30,205 nucleotides of DNA, from positions 1-30,205 of the forward strand of contig CAYSUS010000090.1 of the NCBI GenBank assembly GCA_964434165.1. The letters are read 5' to 3'. The first letter of the stretch is position 1. Each line of letters begins with the position of its first letter. Origin of the DNA: CAYSUS01 sp964434165 (GTDB lineage: Bacteria; Planctomycetota; Planctomycetia; Pirellulales; Thermoguttaceae). This document shows, piece by piece, positions 1 through 8,520 of this stretch. The notes under the pieces are model-generated. The model was not told where the DNA came from. It ran no database searches and saw nothing but the letters and a program-made list of their open reading frames with translations. Position numbers and translations under genes: made by a program.

Positions 1-51
1 GCTCAGGCACGCGCAGCCCTCGATAAAGTTCCAACAGCCTGAAACACTACA

Positions 52-1392
52 CTAGATCGCGGCGAACGCCACCAGGTACGCCACCGTGGCGTCCTCGCCG
101 GCCGCGGTCTTCAGCCCGCTGATCTCGACCCAGTATGCCGCGCCGGGGCGGACCTTCACGCCGGCGGGCCGGAAGATGATGCAGTTGGGGATCGCGAACC
201 GGTCGAGGCTGACCTTGAAGTAGCCGATGGGAAGCGCCGCCGGGGCCTTCTCCATCGAGCCGCGGCGGAGGTTGACCGCCGCTGGGAAAACCTGGACCTC
301 GACCGCCTGCGGGTCCGGCTCACGGTACTTCTTGGGATTGACCGACACGCTCCAGGCGTAGCTCTCGCGAAAGCTCTCGGTCGGTACCAGGCCTCGGGGC
401 GGAAACGCCACGTACTGGTAGTCCGGCGCGTCCTTGCGGCTGCGGTCCATCGACCACATGGCCGTGAAACCGCCCGAGGAGCCAAAGCCCGTCTTGAGCA
501 TCGGCGGGTTCAGGCACCAGCGGCGATGGCCCACGCGATCGATGTTCCGCTCGTCCGAGTCGTTCATGAACATGCGGATCGAATCGGCAGGCGAGCCCAC
601 GCTCGAGAGGTTCGACTTGCTCGTGCCCTCGTAGGCGAAACGGTACTCGGCCTCCGGCATCCCCGGGTTGGCCGGCGTGTGATCGAGCTTGCCGATCTTC
701 GCCAAGAGCTGCGACCCGGCCTCGCAATGGGCGATGTAGGTCCAGTCGAGCTTCATGTCCTCATACGGCAGCCCGCAGATGCAGCGGAACGACATCAGCG
801 CCCGCAGGGCATTCTCGCGGCGGGCGTGGGCCGCGGGGTCCTTCACGGCGGCGAGCACCTCGGGGCTGACCTGCGGCACCTCGCCGGTGGTCTCGATCGG
901 TATTCTGCGGATGGCGGCCAGGTCGGCGGCGATCAACTTGGCCGAGCGGGGGATGGCCAGATGCCCGTCGAACCACAGCTCGTCCTTGACCAGCTCGCCG
1001 TCCTCGTACTCCTGGCTCTGGCCGTGGAGCTTACCCTCCTTGTAGCTGGCCTGCCTGAGCGGCTTGCCCTGGTCGGTCATCTCGGTGTACTTGCCGGTCA
1101 ACTCGCCATCGTGGTACGAGGCGCGGACGTGGATCCGACCGCTGGGATAATGGCTCTTATACGGGCCGCTGAGCTTGCCCTGGCGATAGGCCCCTTGGGC
1201 CTTGAGCTTGCCGTCGGGGTGGTACTCCTTGAACACGCCGTTGCGGGTCCCGTCGGCGGCGATCGTGTAAACAGCCTTCTGCGTGCCGTCGGGATAGGTC
1301 TCGACCTGCTCCTCGGCGCCCGCGGCCGCCCTCAATGCGATCCAGGCGGTCAGGGCGAGGAGAGGAAGTCTGCGGGCGGGAAGACGCGACAT
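52..1392 (-). CDS. Exported MORN-repeat / CAP-domain protein
   Basis: 446 aa. An N-terminal signal peptide (about residues 1-26, Arg-rich n-region, Leu/Ala core ending AAAGA) predicts export. Residues about 46-143 hold four to five imperfect MORN_2/YwqK-type repeats of the pattern YxxGxxxGxYxxYxxxGxL. Residues about 190-330 resemble a CAP/SCP domain: H238 in LDHTP, E255, and the stretch RNIDRVGHRRWCLNPP with H289 fit the usual CAP histidines and the helix before the GxG strand. CAP domains bind lipids or act as proteases in some families; the role here is unknown. The ATG at 1392 follows GAGGA with a 7-nt spacer on the minus strand, which supports this start. The neighbour upstream in the same orientation is an exported beta-propeller protein, 155 bp away. 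The CAP assignment is from motif pattern only. Confidence 0.75.
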   Translation of the reverse strand: MSRLPARRLPLLALTAWIALRAAAGAEEQVETYPDGTQKAVYTIAADGTRNGVFKEYHPDGKLKAQGAYRQGKLSGPYKSHYPSGRIHVRASYHDGELTGKYTEMTDQGKPLRQASYKEGKLHGQSQEYEDGELVKDELWFDGHLAIPRSAKLIAADLAAIRRIPIETTGEVPQVSPEVLAAVKDPAAHARRENALRALMSFRCICGLPYEDMKLDWTYIAHCEAGSQLLAKIGKLDHTPANPGMPEAEYRFAYEGTSKSNLSSVGSPADSIRMFMNDSDERNIDRVGHRRWCLNPPMLKTGFGSSGGFTAMWSMDRSRKDAPDYQYVAFPPRGLVPTESFRESYAWSVSVNPKKYREPDPQAVEVQVFPAAVNLRRGSMEKAPAALPIGYFKVSLDRFAIPNCIIFRPAGVKVRPGAAYWVEISGLKTAAGEDATVAYLVAFAAI

Positions 1393-1412
1393 GCGGAAAT
1401 CCTCGGGAGTTC

Positions 1413-1440
1413 AAGTCGGAAGTCGGAAGTCGGAAGTCGG
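1413..1440. repeat. Four tandem copies of a 7-bp unit (AAGTCGG)
   Basis: Exact head-to-tail copies begin at 1413, 1420, 1427 and 1434, followed by a purine-rich GGAGGCAGGAG stretch. They lie just upstream of the MORN/CAP gene's ribosome binding site. This is a simple-sequence tract that could vary in copy number; no function is evident. Confidence 0.85.
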
Positions 1441-1496
1441 AAGGCAGGGGTCAGGAGGGAGGAGGCAGGAGTGCGCTGTCTTCACGGCCTCACTGC

Positions 1497-1514
1497 GTAC
1501 TCCGTAATGAGTAC
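1497..1514. repeat. Short inverted repeat between two minus-strand genes
   Basis: GTACTC at 1497-1502 is mirrored by GAGTAC at 1509-1514 with a 6-nt loop. It lies about 35 bp past the stop codon of the beta-propeller gene and upstream of the MORN/CAP gene. No U-run follows on either strand, so it is a weak terminator or protein-site candidate only. Confidence 0.4.
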
Positions 1515-1547
1515 GAAAGTACGAATTTGCCGATGGCCACTGACCAC

Positions 1548-3110
1548 TCACCTCTCCCCCACCGCATACAAATGCCGATGCGTGGCCACGTACAGGACGC
1601 CGTTGGCCGCGCTGGCCGAGGCCGAGATCTTGTCCCGCATGGTGATCTCGCTGAGCACCTTGCGCTGCTTGCCGGCCTTCAGGACCCACAGCTTCTGCCG
1701 GCCGGTGCCGAGATAGACCTTGCCGTCGGCCACCAGGGGCGAGGCGCTGACCGGCTGGCCCACGTCGAGCGTCCAGTGACACTGGCCGGTCTCCGCGTCG
1801 AGGCAGTGCAGCGTGCCGAAGAACCCGGCCGCGTAAACCAGCCCGTCGTGGATGGCCACGGTAGAGACGCTCGACCCAATCGCGTCGTACGACCAGACCT
1901 TGGCCGAGCGCGTCACGTCGCCGGTCTTCGTGGCGTCGACGCAGACCAGCCAGCCCTTCTTCATCCGGTGGAACGGCTCCTGGGTGAACGTCACGTACGC
2001 GCGGTCCTTGTAGAAGACGGGGTTGGCCGTCACTTCGTACGAGGTGCTGTCGTGCTGGTGATCGACGGGCACCACGTCCTGGGTCTGGGCCAGCGGGTGC
2101 CCGTGGAACGAGAAAACCGGCTTGATTAGCCGCGACCCCTCAGGCGACGAATCGGGCGCGAGCATCTCGAAGCCGTAGAGCACGCCGCTTCCTGCCCCGA
2201 AAAAGCCGAGATCGCGCCCGCCCACGTTGCCCGTGGCGATCGAGCTCCACTGCCCGTGCGTGATGTCGGGCCCGATCCCGAAGTCGTCCCGGGCGAGGAG
2301 CTTTCCGGTGTGCTTGTCGAGCACGATCACGCTGGGGGCCTCGGGATGGACGACGAACTTGTGGGTCCACTCCACGCCGTTCGACGTACAGATATACAAG
2401 TGATCGCCCCAGATGAGCGGCGAGCAGTTGGCCGCGTTGTGTGGCTCGGCCTTCAGCTCCGTGGGCATGTCCAGAAGCCACAGCACGTCGGCGTCGTGGG
2501 GCCCGGGCTCCAGGGGCGGCTGGCCGTCCTCGGCCAAGAGGCGGCCTTCATCGGTAAACGGCCCGTCGTTGCCGTTGGCCATGCCGCGCACGTCAAGGCA
2601 CATCACCTCGCCGCGGTTGGAGACGAGGTACGCCCGATCCCCCTCGATGGCTGGCGTGGAGGTGATGCCGATCTTGCGCCAGTCGGCCCACTTGATCCTG
2701 GTCAGCTTGGGCAGGTTGAGCTGCCAGAGGGAACTGCCGTCCTTCTCGGCAAGGCACAGGAGCACGCCGCGGTCGCCCTCGATGCGCGGGTCGCGGGGGT
2801 TGGCGTTGTTCGTGCCGACGAAGACGCGGCCGTCGGCCACGACGGGCACGCCGTAGGTGACGTCGCCCAACAGGGCCGTCCACTTGACGTTCCCGGTGGT
2901 CGCCGGGTCGATGTTCCCGGTCTGGCGGTCGCGCTCGCCGGGGTCGAACGTGCTGGCAAGGCCCGTCTCCTCGGAGACGTTGTTGCGCGTATGGCGCTGG
3001 CCCCACTGTGGCTGGTCCGCGGCCGCGGCGAACACGGCGGAGAGGCTCAGCACCGAGAAGACGAGCGGGACGGCCGGCCGCAGGGCAGGCCGGGCGGGAG
3101 GACGCGTCAT
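1548..3110 (-). CDS. Exported PQQ-like beta-propeller protein
   Basis: 520 aa from the ATG at 3110, chosen because GGAGGT lies 5 nt upstream on the minus strand and a signal peptide (MTRPPARPALRP then a hydrophobic core ending VFAAAADQ) follows at once; the open frame runs further upstream without such support. The mature part has repeated PQQ-type blades: A-x-G-x-V/L-Y-x-G or YVAT-like strands followed by CLDAETGxxxW (for example FFGTLHCLDAETGQCHW and GEVMCLDVRG). The N-terminus WGQRHTRNNVSEETGL matches the W-x-x-x-R-x-x-N-x-S/A opening of planctomycete outer-wall-binding-like propellers. No catalytic dehydrogenase motif is visible, so a binding or scaffold role outside the cytoplasm is the cautious reading. 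Confidence 0.88.
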   Translation of the reverse strand: MTRPPARPALRPAVPLVFSVLSLSAVFAAAADQPQWGQRHTRNNVSEETGLASTFDPGERDRQTGNIDPATTGNVKWTALLGDVTYGVPVVADGRVFVGTNNANPRDPRIEGDRGVLLCLAEKDGSSLWQLNLPKLTRIKWADWRKIGITSTPAIEGDRAYLVSNRGEVMCLDVRGMANGNDGPFTDEGRLLAEDGQPPLEPGPHDADVLWLLDMPTELKAEPHNAANCSPLIWGDHLYICTSNGVEWTHKFVVHPEAPSVIVLDKHTGKLLARDDFGIGPDITHGQWSSIATGNVGGRDLGFFGAGSGVLYGFEMLAPDSSPEGSRLIKPVFSFHGHPLAQTQDVVPVDHQHDSTSYEVTANPVFYKDRAYVTFTQEPFHRMKKGWLVCVDATKTGDVTRSAKVWSYDAIGSSVSTVAIHDGLVYAAGFFGTLHCLDAETGQCHWTLDVGQPVSASPLVADGKVYLGTGRQKLWVLKAGKQRKVLSEITMRDKISASASAANGVLYVATHRHLYAVGER

Positions 3111-3193
3111 CGGAAACCTCCGGAAGGGAAGTTGGGTGGACGGTTCACTAATGATAATAGCCGACCGCTGCGCGCCGTACCACACAAACCGAA

Positions 3194-3213
3194 CCGCGAC
3201 CGCGAGGGAGCGG
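3194..3213 (-). repeat. Dispersed 20-bp repeat, copy 1 (3' of sulfatase)
   Basis: Read on the minus strand this is CCGCTCCCTCGCGGTCGCGG. An exact copy lies at 28744-28763 (plus strand) and a degenerate copy at 23928-23950 (minus strand). All three are intergenic and read in the same sense as the gene that ends just upstream of them. Here the sulfatase stop is about 127 bp away. Confidence 0.8.
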
Positions 3214-3273
3214 CTTCCGCGCGCCGCTTGCGGATTCGCGCGGGTGGGGATGGATTGCGGCCGCGGCCCCAGG

Positions 3274-3300
3274 TGGTTCCCACGCGGAGCGTGGGAACCA
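3274..3300. repeat. 12-bp perfect hairpin in intergenic region
   Basis: TGGTTCCCACGC (3274-3285), loop GGA, then GCGTGGGAACCA (3289-3300). It lies 40 bp past the sulfatase stop codon on the minus strand and before the beta-propeller gene. The inner ACGCGGAGCGTG (3282-3293) recurs as a direct repeat at 3305-3316. There is no U-tract, so it may be an RNA-stability or processing hairpin or a REP-like element rather than an intrinsic terminator. Confidence 0.75.
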
Positions 3301-3339
3301 GGAAACGCGGAGCGTGTGAGCCGGGGCTCGCCAGGGCTG

Positions 3340-4776
3340 TCACTCCCTTCTGCGCGTGAGCAGATGCGTCTTGGAGCCGCCGCCGCGGGCGAGGTCGTAG
3401 CCGGGATCGGCGTACCGCGCGAAGAAGGCGTCGAGCCGGGCGCGAAGCTCCTTCCGCCTCTTGGCGTGTTCGGGCCGGTCGATGAGGTTGTGGCGCTCGC
3501 CCGGGTCGGCGGCCACGTGGTACAGCTCGTTCGGCCCGTCAGGCAGCCGCCAGGTGTACTTCCAGTCGGCCGTGCGGATGCAGCGGGAGTTCTCGAACTC
3601 GTAGAAGATCACGTTCTCCCAGTCGGGCATCTTCCCGCCGCGGAGGGCGGGCGAGAAGTCGCGACCCGGCGAGGCCGGCTCGGCCGCCATCTTGTCCTCA
3701 AGGCCCAGGTAGCCCAGCAGCGTGGGAAGAAGATCGTAGCTGGAGACCATCAGGTCCGAGGTCTTGCCTGCGGGGATGGGGCCGGGGTGCCGGAAGATGA
3801 GCGGCACGTGCATCGTGCTGTCGAAGGTGTGAAGGGGTCGGGAGTGGTCGCCCATCCCCCACATCCCGCCGTGCCCGCCCGCGAGGCCCTGATCGGCCGT
3901 GAAGACCACGAGCGTGCTCTGTTCGAGCTTCAGACGTCGCAGCTCCTCCATGAGCCGACCCACGCCGTCGTCCACGCCGCTGATCTCCGCAGCGTAGCGG
4001 CGCATGGCCTTGGGGTTGTTGATGTACTCGCGGTTGTTATGGAGCCACGGATGGGGCTTCTCGCGCGGGAAGCTGGGCAGCTCCTTGTCGGCGTAGTAGG
4101 CCGCGTGGCGGTTGCGCGGAGGATTGAGCAGACTGCGGCCCAGGCCGTAGGGCCCGTTGTAGGCGAGGAAGAGGAAGAACGGCCGGTCCTTGCTTTTGCG
4201 CACGAACCCGATCGCCCGATCGGTCCAGTATTCCGTGGTGTATTTTTCCTCCTTGCGGATTTCGCCGTTCTCGATGATCGGCACGTCGTAGAACTCGGTG
4301 GTGTGGCCGTGCGGCTTGGTGACCCAGAAGGAGAAGCCCTCCTGGGGCCGGAGGTTGTCGCCCAGATGCCATTTGCCTGCCAGCCCACACACGTAGCCGC
4401 TCTCGGCGAGGATCTCGGGCAGCGTGCGGAACTCCTCGATGGTGGACCTCGCCTTGGGGCCGACCTGCAGTCGCCCGCCGGCCAGCCAGCAATGGACCCC
4501 GTGCTGCGAGGGGATCAGTCCGGTGAGGATGCTCGCCCGCGTGGGCGAGCAGACCGCATTGCAGGCGAACGCCCGAGTGAAGCGGACGCCATCCTCAGCG
4601 AGCCGGTCGATGTTGGGGGTGCGGATCTCGCGATTGCCGTAGCAGCCGAGCGTCCAGGCCCCGTGGTTGTCGGTGAGAATGAGCACGACATTGGGCGGCC
4701 GTTCCGCCGCGGCCGCGGTGATCGCGAGCGAGCCGATCGCATAGGCCGCCGCGAGCGCTCCAAGGTAGCGAAGCAT
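3340..4776 (-). CDS. Exported sulfatase (formylglycine type)
   Basis: 478 aa. The open frame extends to 5418, but the ATG at 4776 has GGAGG 7 nt upstream and starts a signal peptide (about residues 1-24, ending ITAAAAE), so it is taken as the start. The S1-type sulfatase core begins with NVVLILTDNHG (metal-binding D36; the usual second Asp is N37). The formylglycine site is C76 in CSPTRASILTG, matching C-x-P-x-R, so C76 is expected to be oxidised by a formylglycine-generating enzyme not encoded in this window. KWHLG and the C-terminal FTADQG metal region are also present. It should hydrolyse sulfate esters in the periplasm; the substrate (polysaccharide likely) is not readable from sequence. 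It is divergent from the oxidoreductase gene at 5033. Confidence 0.93.
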   Translation of the reverse strand: MLRYLGALAAAYAIGSLAITAAAAERPPNVVLILTDNHGAWTLGCYGNREIRTPNIDRLAEDGVRFTRAFACNAVCSPTRASILTGLIPSQHGVHCWLAGGRLQVGPKARSTIEEFRTLPEILAESGYVCGLAGKWHLGDNLRPQEGFSFWVTKPHGHTTEFYDVPIIENGEIRKEEKYTTEYWTDRAIGFVRKSKDRPFFLFLAYNGPYGLGRSLLNPPRNRHAAYYADKELPSFPREKPHPWLHNNREYINNPKAMRRYAAEISGVDDGVGRLMEELRRLKLEQSTLVVFTADQGLAGGHGGMWGMGDHSRPLHTFDSTMHVPLIFRHPGPIPAGKTSDLMVSSYDLLPTLLGYLGLEDKMAAEPASPGRDFSPALRGGKMPDWENVIFYEFENSRCIRTADWKYTWRLPDGPNELYHVAADPGERHNLIDRPEHAKRRKELRARLDAFFARYADPGYDLARGGGSKTHLLTRRRE

Positions 4777-4942
4777 GGTCGGGCCTCCACGCAAGGGCTG
4801 GTGGATGTCTCGGCGCGGCGAAGTCATCCCCCGGGCTGCCGGCCGCTCGACCCGACCAGTGTGCGCGCCGGCGCCCGCAAACGCAACTCCTGCCGCGCCC
4901 GCCGAGGCCCCAACCTGCCGCCGCTGCCCCCACGTGCGCTGC

Positions 4943-4983
4943 AAGTGGAAATCGATCGGACGGCACCTTATACTAAGTGGAAA
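4943..4983 (+). promoter_or_regulatory. Candidate sigma-70-like promoter with 9-bp direct repeats
   Basis: TGGAAA (4946-4951, 4 of 6 to the -35 consensus) is separated by 17 bp from TATACT (4969-4974, 5 of 6 to -10), about 58 bp before the oxidoreductase start. AAGTGGAAA occurs at 4943-4951 and again at 4975-4983, spaced 32 bp, about three helical turns. The repeats bracket the -10 and could be a regulator site. Planctomycete promoters are poorly defined, so this is a prediction. Confidence 0.4.
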
Positions 4984-5032
4984 CCACGCCATAGGCGTTC
5001 GCGGCTTCTCAACCCTGTGCCGGAGAACATCG

Positions 5033-6319
5033 ATGCTAAGACACGAATCGCGCCCCCCACGTCGGCGGTTCTTGAAGACCGCGCTCTCCTTTGGCGCTGC
5101 CGCGATGGCGCCTCGAGTCATCCCGGGCACCGCCCTGGGCAAGGAGGGCGTGGCACCGGCCAGCGAGCGAATCACGGTCGGCGGCATCGGCATCGGCCGC
5201 CGCGGCGGGTACGACCTGGGGTGCTTCCTGAAGCAGCCGGACGTCCAGTTCCTGGCCGTCTGCGACATCAAGGCCGAGCGCCGCAAAGCGGTCAAGGCGA
5301 TCGCCGACCGGCACCACGGGAACAGCGACTGCGACACGTACCTCGACTTCCGCGATCTGCTCGATCGTGACGACATTGACGCCGTGCTCATCGCCACGGG
5401 GCCGAACTGGCACTGCACCGCCTCGGTCTACGCCGCCCGGGCCGGCAAGGACATGTACTGCGAGAAGCCGTGCACCAAGAACATCGTTCAAAGCCTGATC
5501 CTCAGAGACACGATGCAGCGGACCGGGCGCGTGTTCCAGGCCGGCACGCAGCGTCGCAACCTGCCGCACTTCGCGTTCGCCTGCGAGTTGGCCCGGACGG
5601 GCAAGCTCGGCAAGCTGCTGCGGGTCCACGCCCACCCGGCCGGCATGGGCACGAAGATGAGCGGATGGCAGAAGCCCGACCCGCAGCCGCCCAAGGAGGT
5701 CGTCGATTGGGACCTGTACCTGGGCCCGGCCGCCTGGCGACCCTACAACAAGCGGGACATGAACGGCTTCCACTTCGAGAAGGGAGGCGGCCTGGTCGGC
5801 GGCGGCGTGCTGGAGTGGGGCTCGCACTGCGTGGACCTCTGCCAGTGGGCCGTCGGTGCCGACGACACCGCCCCAGTCGAGTACAACCCGCCCGAGAACG
5901 AACAGATCGTCTGCCGCTACGAGAACGGCGTCGAGCTGGTGATCCGCGAGAAAGGATGGATCGGCCTCGGCTCCTGCCCCGTGCGGTTCGAGGGCGAGAC
6001 CGGCTGGGTCGAGGCGGGCGACAGCGGCAAGCTCGTCTTGAGCTCGCCGGAGCTGAAGGCGGGTCGCGAAGTGGCCGAGATCGGCGGCTATCCGGCCACG
6101 TTCCACGTCCGCGATTTCCTCGATTGCGTGAAGACCCGCAGCCAGCCTAAGACCAACGCCCAGGCGGCCTGCTACGCCCACATCGCGTGCCACGGCGCCA
6201 ACAACGCCCTTTTCCTAGGGCGCCAGCTCAAGTACGACCTCAAGACGCACAGGTACATCGACGACGAGCAAGCCAATCGCCTGCGCTCCGAATCGCTTCG
6301 CTCGCCGTGGAGGATCTAG
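5033..6319 (+). CDS. Tat-exported Gfo/Idh/MocA-family oxidoreductase
   Basis: 428 aa. The start at 5033 has GGAG 7 nt upstream and opens a twin-arginine signal (R10-R11-R12-F13-L14-K15, matching RRxFLK), followed by an Ala-rich hydrophobic region; upstream in-frame codons lack this. A Rossmann fold follows, with GIGIGRRGG (GxGxxG type) for NAD(P), an acidic VCDIKAERR segment, and the family hallmark CEKPCTKN (E-K-P). The C-terminal domain has EWGSHCVDL, the position of the usual catalytic His. Members oxidise or reduce sugars, inositols and their derivatives; the export signal suggests a tightly bound cofactor folded before transport. The HEAT-repeat gene follows 56 bp downstream in the same direction. 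Substrate unknown. Confidence 0.92.
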   Translation: MLRHESRPPRRRFLKTALSFGAAAMAPRVIPGTALGKEGVAPASERITVGGIGIGRRGGYDLGCFLKQPDVQFLAVCDIKAERRKAVKAIADRHHGNSDCDTYLDFRDLLDRDDIDAVLIATGPNWHCTASVYAARAGKDMYCEKPCTKNIVQSLILRDTMQRTGRVFQAGTQRRNLPHFAFACELARTGKLGKLLRVHAHPAGMGTKMSGWQKPDPQPPKEVVDWDLYLGPAAWRPYNKRDMNGFHFEKGGGLVGGGVLEWGSHCVDLCQWAVGADDTAPVEYNPPENEQIVCRYENGVELVIREKGWIGLGSCPVRFEGETGWVEAGDSGKLVLSSPELKAGREVAEIGGYPATFHVRDFLDCVKTRSQPKTNAQAACYAHIACHGANNALFLGRQLKYDLKTHRYIDDEQANRLRSESLRSPWRI

Positions 6320-6375
6320 ACGTCAGGCAGGTTGCACCTTGAAGACACGACTATCGCATTCAAAGGACCATCTTC

Positions 6376-8511
6376 ATGCGCTCACTTCTTTACCCCTCCG
6401 CATTGCTCGTGGTTGTCGCCGCCTTGATCGCGGCCGCGCCTGTCCCGACTTCCGCCGCCGCGGCCCAGCCGGACGAGGCCGACCTGATCGCGGTCCTCGA
6501 AAGCGCGGACGCGCCGCCCGCCGAGAAGGCGATCACCTGCAAGAAGCTGGCCGTCTTCGGATCGAAGAAGGCGGTGCCGGCGCTGGCGCCCCTGCTGCAT
6601 GACGAACGGTTGATCTCCTGGGCCCGGATCGCCCTGGAAGCGATCCCCGGCCCCGAGGCGGACGAGGCTCTGCGCAAGGCGATGGGGTCGCTCAAGGGCC
6701 GCTCCCTGGTCGGAGTGATCAACTCGATCGGCGTTCGCCGCGACGCCAAAGCCGTGAGCGAGCTCGTCAAACGGCTCGACGATGAGGACGTCCAGGTCGC
6801 GTGCTCCGCGGCGGTAGCGCTCGGCAAGATCGGCGGCGAGCCGGCTCTTCAGGCGCTCCGCAAGTCGCTAGCAGCCCCGCGCGAGGCCCTGCGATCCGCG
6901 GCGGCCGAGGGCTGCGTCCACTCCGCCGAGCGCCTCCTGGCGGACGGCAAGGCCGCCGAGGCCGCTGCCCTTTACGACGAGGTCCGTGGGGCCAAGGTCC
7001 CCAAGCAGCGGATCGTCGAGGCCACCCGGGGGGCGATCCTCGCCCGGGGCGAGAAGGGCATCCCGCTGTTGGTCGAGCACCTCCGCTGCGACGACAACAA
7101 GCTCTTCCAGGTCGCCGTGATGACCGCCCGGGAGATGCAGGGCAAGGCGGTCGCCGACGCCGTCGCGTCCGAAATGGCCAAGGCGACCGGCGAGCGCAGC
7201 GCGTTGCTCCTGGCGGTGCTGGCCGACCGCGGCGACGCGGCGGCCTCGCCGGCGATCGTGACGATCGCCAAGAGCGGGGCTGGGCAGGCGCGGATCGCGG
7301 CCATCGGCGTGCTCAAGAAGTCGGGCGACGCCGCGTGTGTGTCCACGCTCCTGGAGGTCGCCACCGACGAGGAAGCGAATGTGGCAGAGTCGGCCCAGTC
7401 CGCGCTGGCCGAAATGCCAGGCAAGGAAGTCGACGCCCAGATCGCGGCTCGTCTGAGCGACTCCCAGGGCGAGACCCGCGTAATCCTCATGCGACTGGTC
7501 GGGAAGCGGCGGATCGACGCCACCGCCGAGCTGCTCAAGGGGATCGACGACGCCGACGCGCGGGTCCGGGCCGCCGCGCTCGCCGCCCTGGGCGAGACCG
7601 TCAAGCAGAAGGACCTTGCGGTGTTGATCGATCGCGTCGCCGCGCCCAAGCGTGCGGAGGATCTGCCGGCGGCCGAGAAGGCGCTCAAGGCCGCGTGCGT
7701 CCGCATGCCTGACGGTGAAGCCTGCGCCGCCCAGCTCGCCACGGCGATGAAGGAGAAGTCCGTGGAGACGCAGGTCCGGTTCCTTGAAGTGCTCGGCGCG
7801 ATGGACAACCCGCGATCGCTTCAAGCGCTTTCCGCCGCCGCTAAGAGCGGAAAAGAGGAGCTGGTGGACGTCGCGACCCGGCTGCTTGGCGAGGCGATCA
7901 CGCTCGAGGCGGGCCCGGTGCTGCTCGACCTGGCCAAGACGCTCCCCGACGGCAAGTACAAGATCCGGGCGATCCGCGGTTACATCCGGCTGATTCGGCA
8001 ATTCAACATGGACGAAGAAGACCGCGTCCAGATGTGCGTCAAGGCCCTGGGTGCGGCGGAGCGACCCGAAGAGCGGAAGCTGTTGTGCACGGCGATGGAG
8101 CTTCACCCGAGCCTGGGCATGCTTCGATTGGCGGCCGATCAGGCGAAGAAACCGGAACTGAAGGAGGAAGCCGCGCGCGCGGTCGTGACCATCGCCCAGA
8201 AGCTCGGCGGCAACGCGGCCGAGGCCCGCAAGCTGCTGGCCGCGGTCGGTCAGAAGCCGCTCGAGGTGGAGATCGTCAAGGCGGAGTACGGCGCCGGGGA
8301 CAAGTGGAAGGACGTCACCAGCGTCCTCAAGCGGCACGTCAGCGGACTGCCGATCATTCCGCTGAAATCGCCGCAGTACAACCAGGCGTTCGGCGGCGAC
8401 CCGGTACCGGGAGTGCCCAAGGTGCTGAAGATCCAGTACCGCATCGGCGGCAAGGCCGGCGAGGTCACGTTGCCGGAGAACGCGTCGGTCGTTCTGCCCG
8501 TGCCCGAGTAG
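6376..8511 (+). CDS. Exported HEAT-repeat protein
   Basis: 711 aa with a signal peptide (about residues 1-30, hydrophobic core then TSAAAAQ). AAAGGA lies 8 nt before the ATG. Residues about 35-620 are nearly all alpha-helical Ala/Leu-rich HEAT or PBS-lyase-like repeats (for example DEDVQVACSAAVALGKIGG and DADARVRAAALAALGETV, the D-x-x-V-R-x-x-A-A-x-A-L-G pattern). These make a superhelical protein-binding scaffold, not an enzyme. The last 80 residues (about 631-711) change character to a beta-rich domain with YGAGDKWKDVT and FGGDPVPGVPKVLKIQY, which looks like the DUF3395/DNAJC11 C-terminal domain. It probably shares a transcript with the oxidoreductase gene. Function unknown. Confidence 0.88.
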   Translation: MRSLLYPSALLVVVAALIAAAPVPTSAAAAQPDEADLIAVLESADAPPAEKAITCKKLAVFGSKKAVPALAPLLHDERLISWARIALEAIPGPEADEALRKAMGSLKGRSLVGVINSIGVRRDAKAVSELVKRLDDEDVQVACSAAVALGKIGGEPALQALRKSLAAPREALRSAAAEGCVHSAERLLADGKAAEAAALYDEVRGAKVPKQRIVEATRGAILARGEKGIPLLVEHLRCDDNKLFQVAVMTAREMQGKAVADAVASEMAKATGERSALLLAVLADRGDAAASPAIVTIAKSGAGQARIAAIGVLKKSGDAACVSTLLEVATDEEANVAESAQSALAEMPGKEVDAQIAARLSDSQGETRVILMRLVGKRRIDATAELLKGIDDADARVRAAALAALGETVKQKDLAVLIDRVAAPKRAEDLPAAEKALKAACVRMPDGEACAAQLATAMKEKSVETQVRFLEVLGAMDNPRSLQALSAAAKSGKEELVDVATRLLGEAITLEAGPVLLDLAKTLPDGKYKIRAIRGYIRLIRQFNMDEEDRVQMCVKALGAAERPEERKLLCTAMELHPSLGMLRLAADQAKKPELKEEAARAVVTIAQKLGGNAAEARKLLAAVGQKPLEVEIVKAEYGAGDKWKDVTSVLKRHVSGLPIIPLKSPQYNQAFGGDPVPGVPKVLKIQYRIGGKAGEVTLPENASVVLPVPE

Positions 8512-8520
8512 AAGGCGTTT

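Noticed and set aside
1413..1440. CRISPR or satellite interpretation of the 7-bp tandem repeat
   Set aside because: There are no spacers; it is a plain tandem repeat of four short units.
2857..5370. Plus-strand open frame of 837 codons opposite the sulfatase
   Set aside because: It is antisense to a clear sulfatase, spans three unrelated regions, has no domain pattern and shows the Arg/Gly/Val-rich composition of a shadow frame in high-GC DNA.
4777..5418. N-terminal extension of the sulfatase frame to 5418
   Set aside because: The ATG at 4776 has a strong ribosome binding site and opens a signal peptide; the extension would overlap the divergent oxidoreductase gene.
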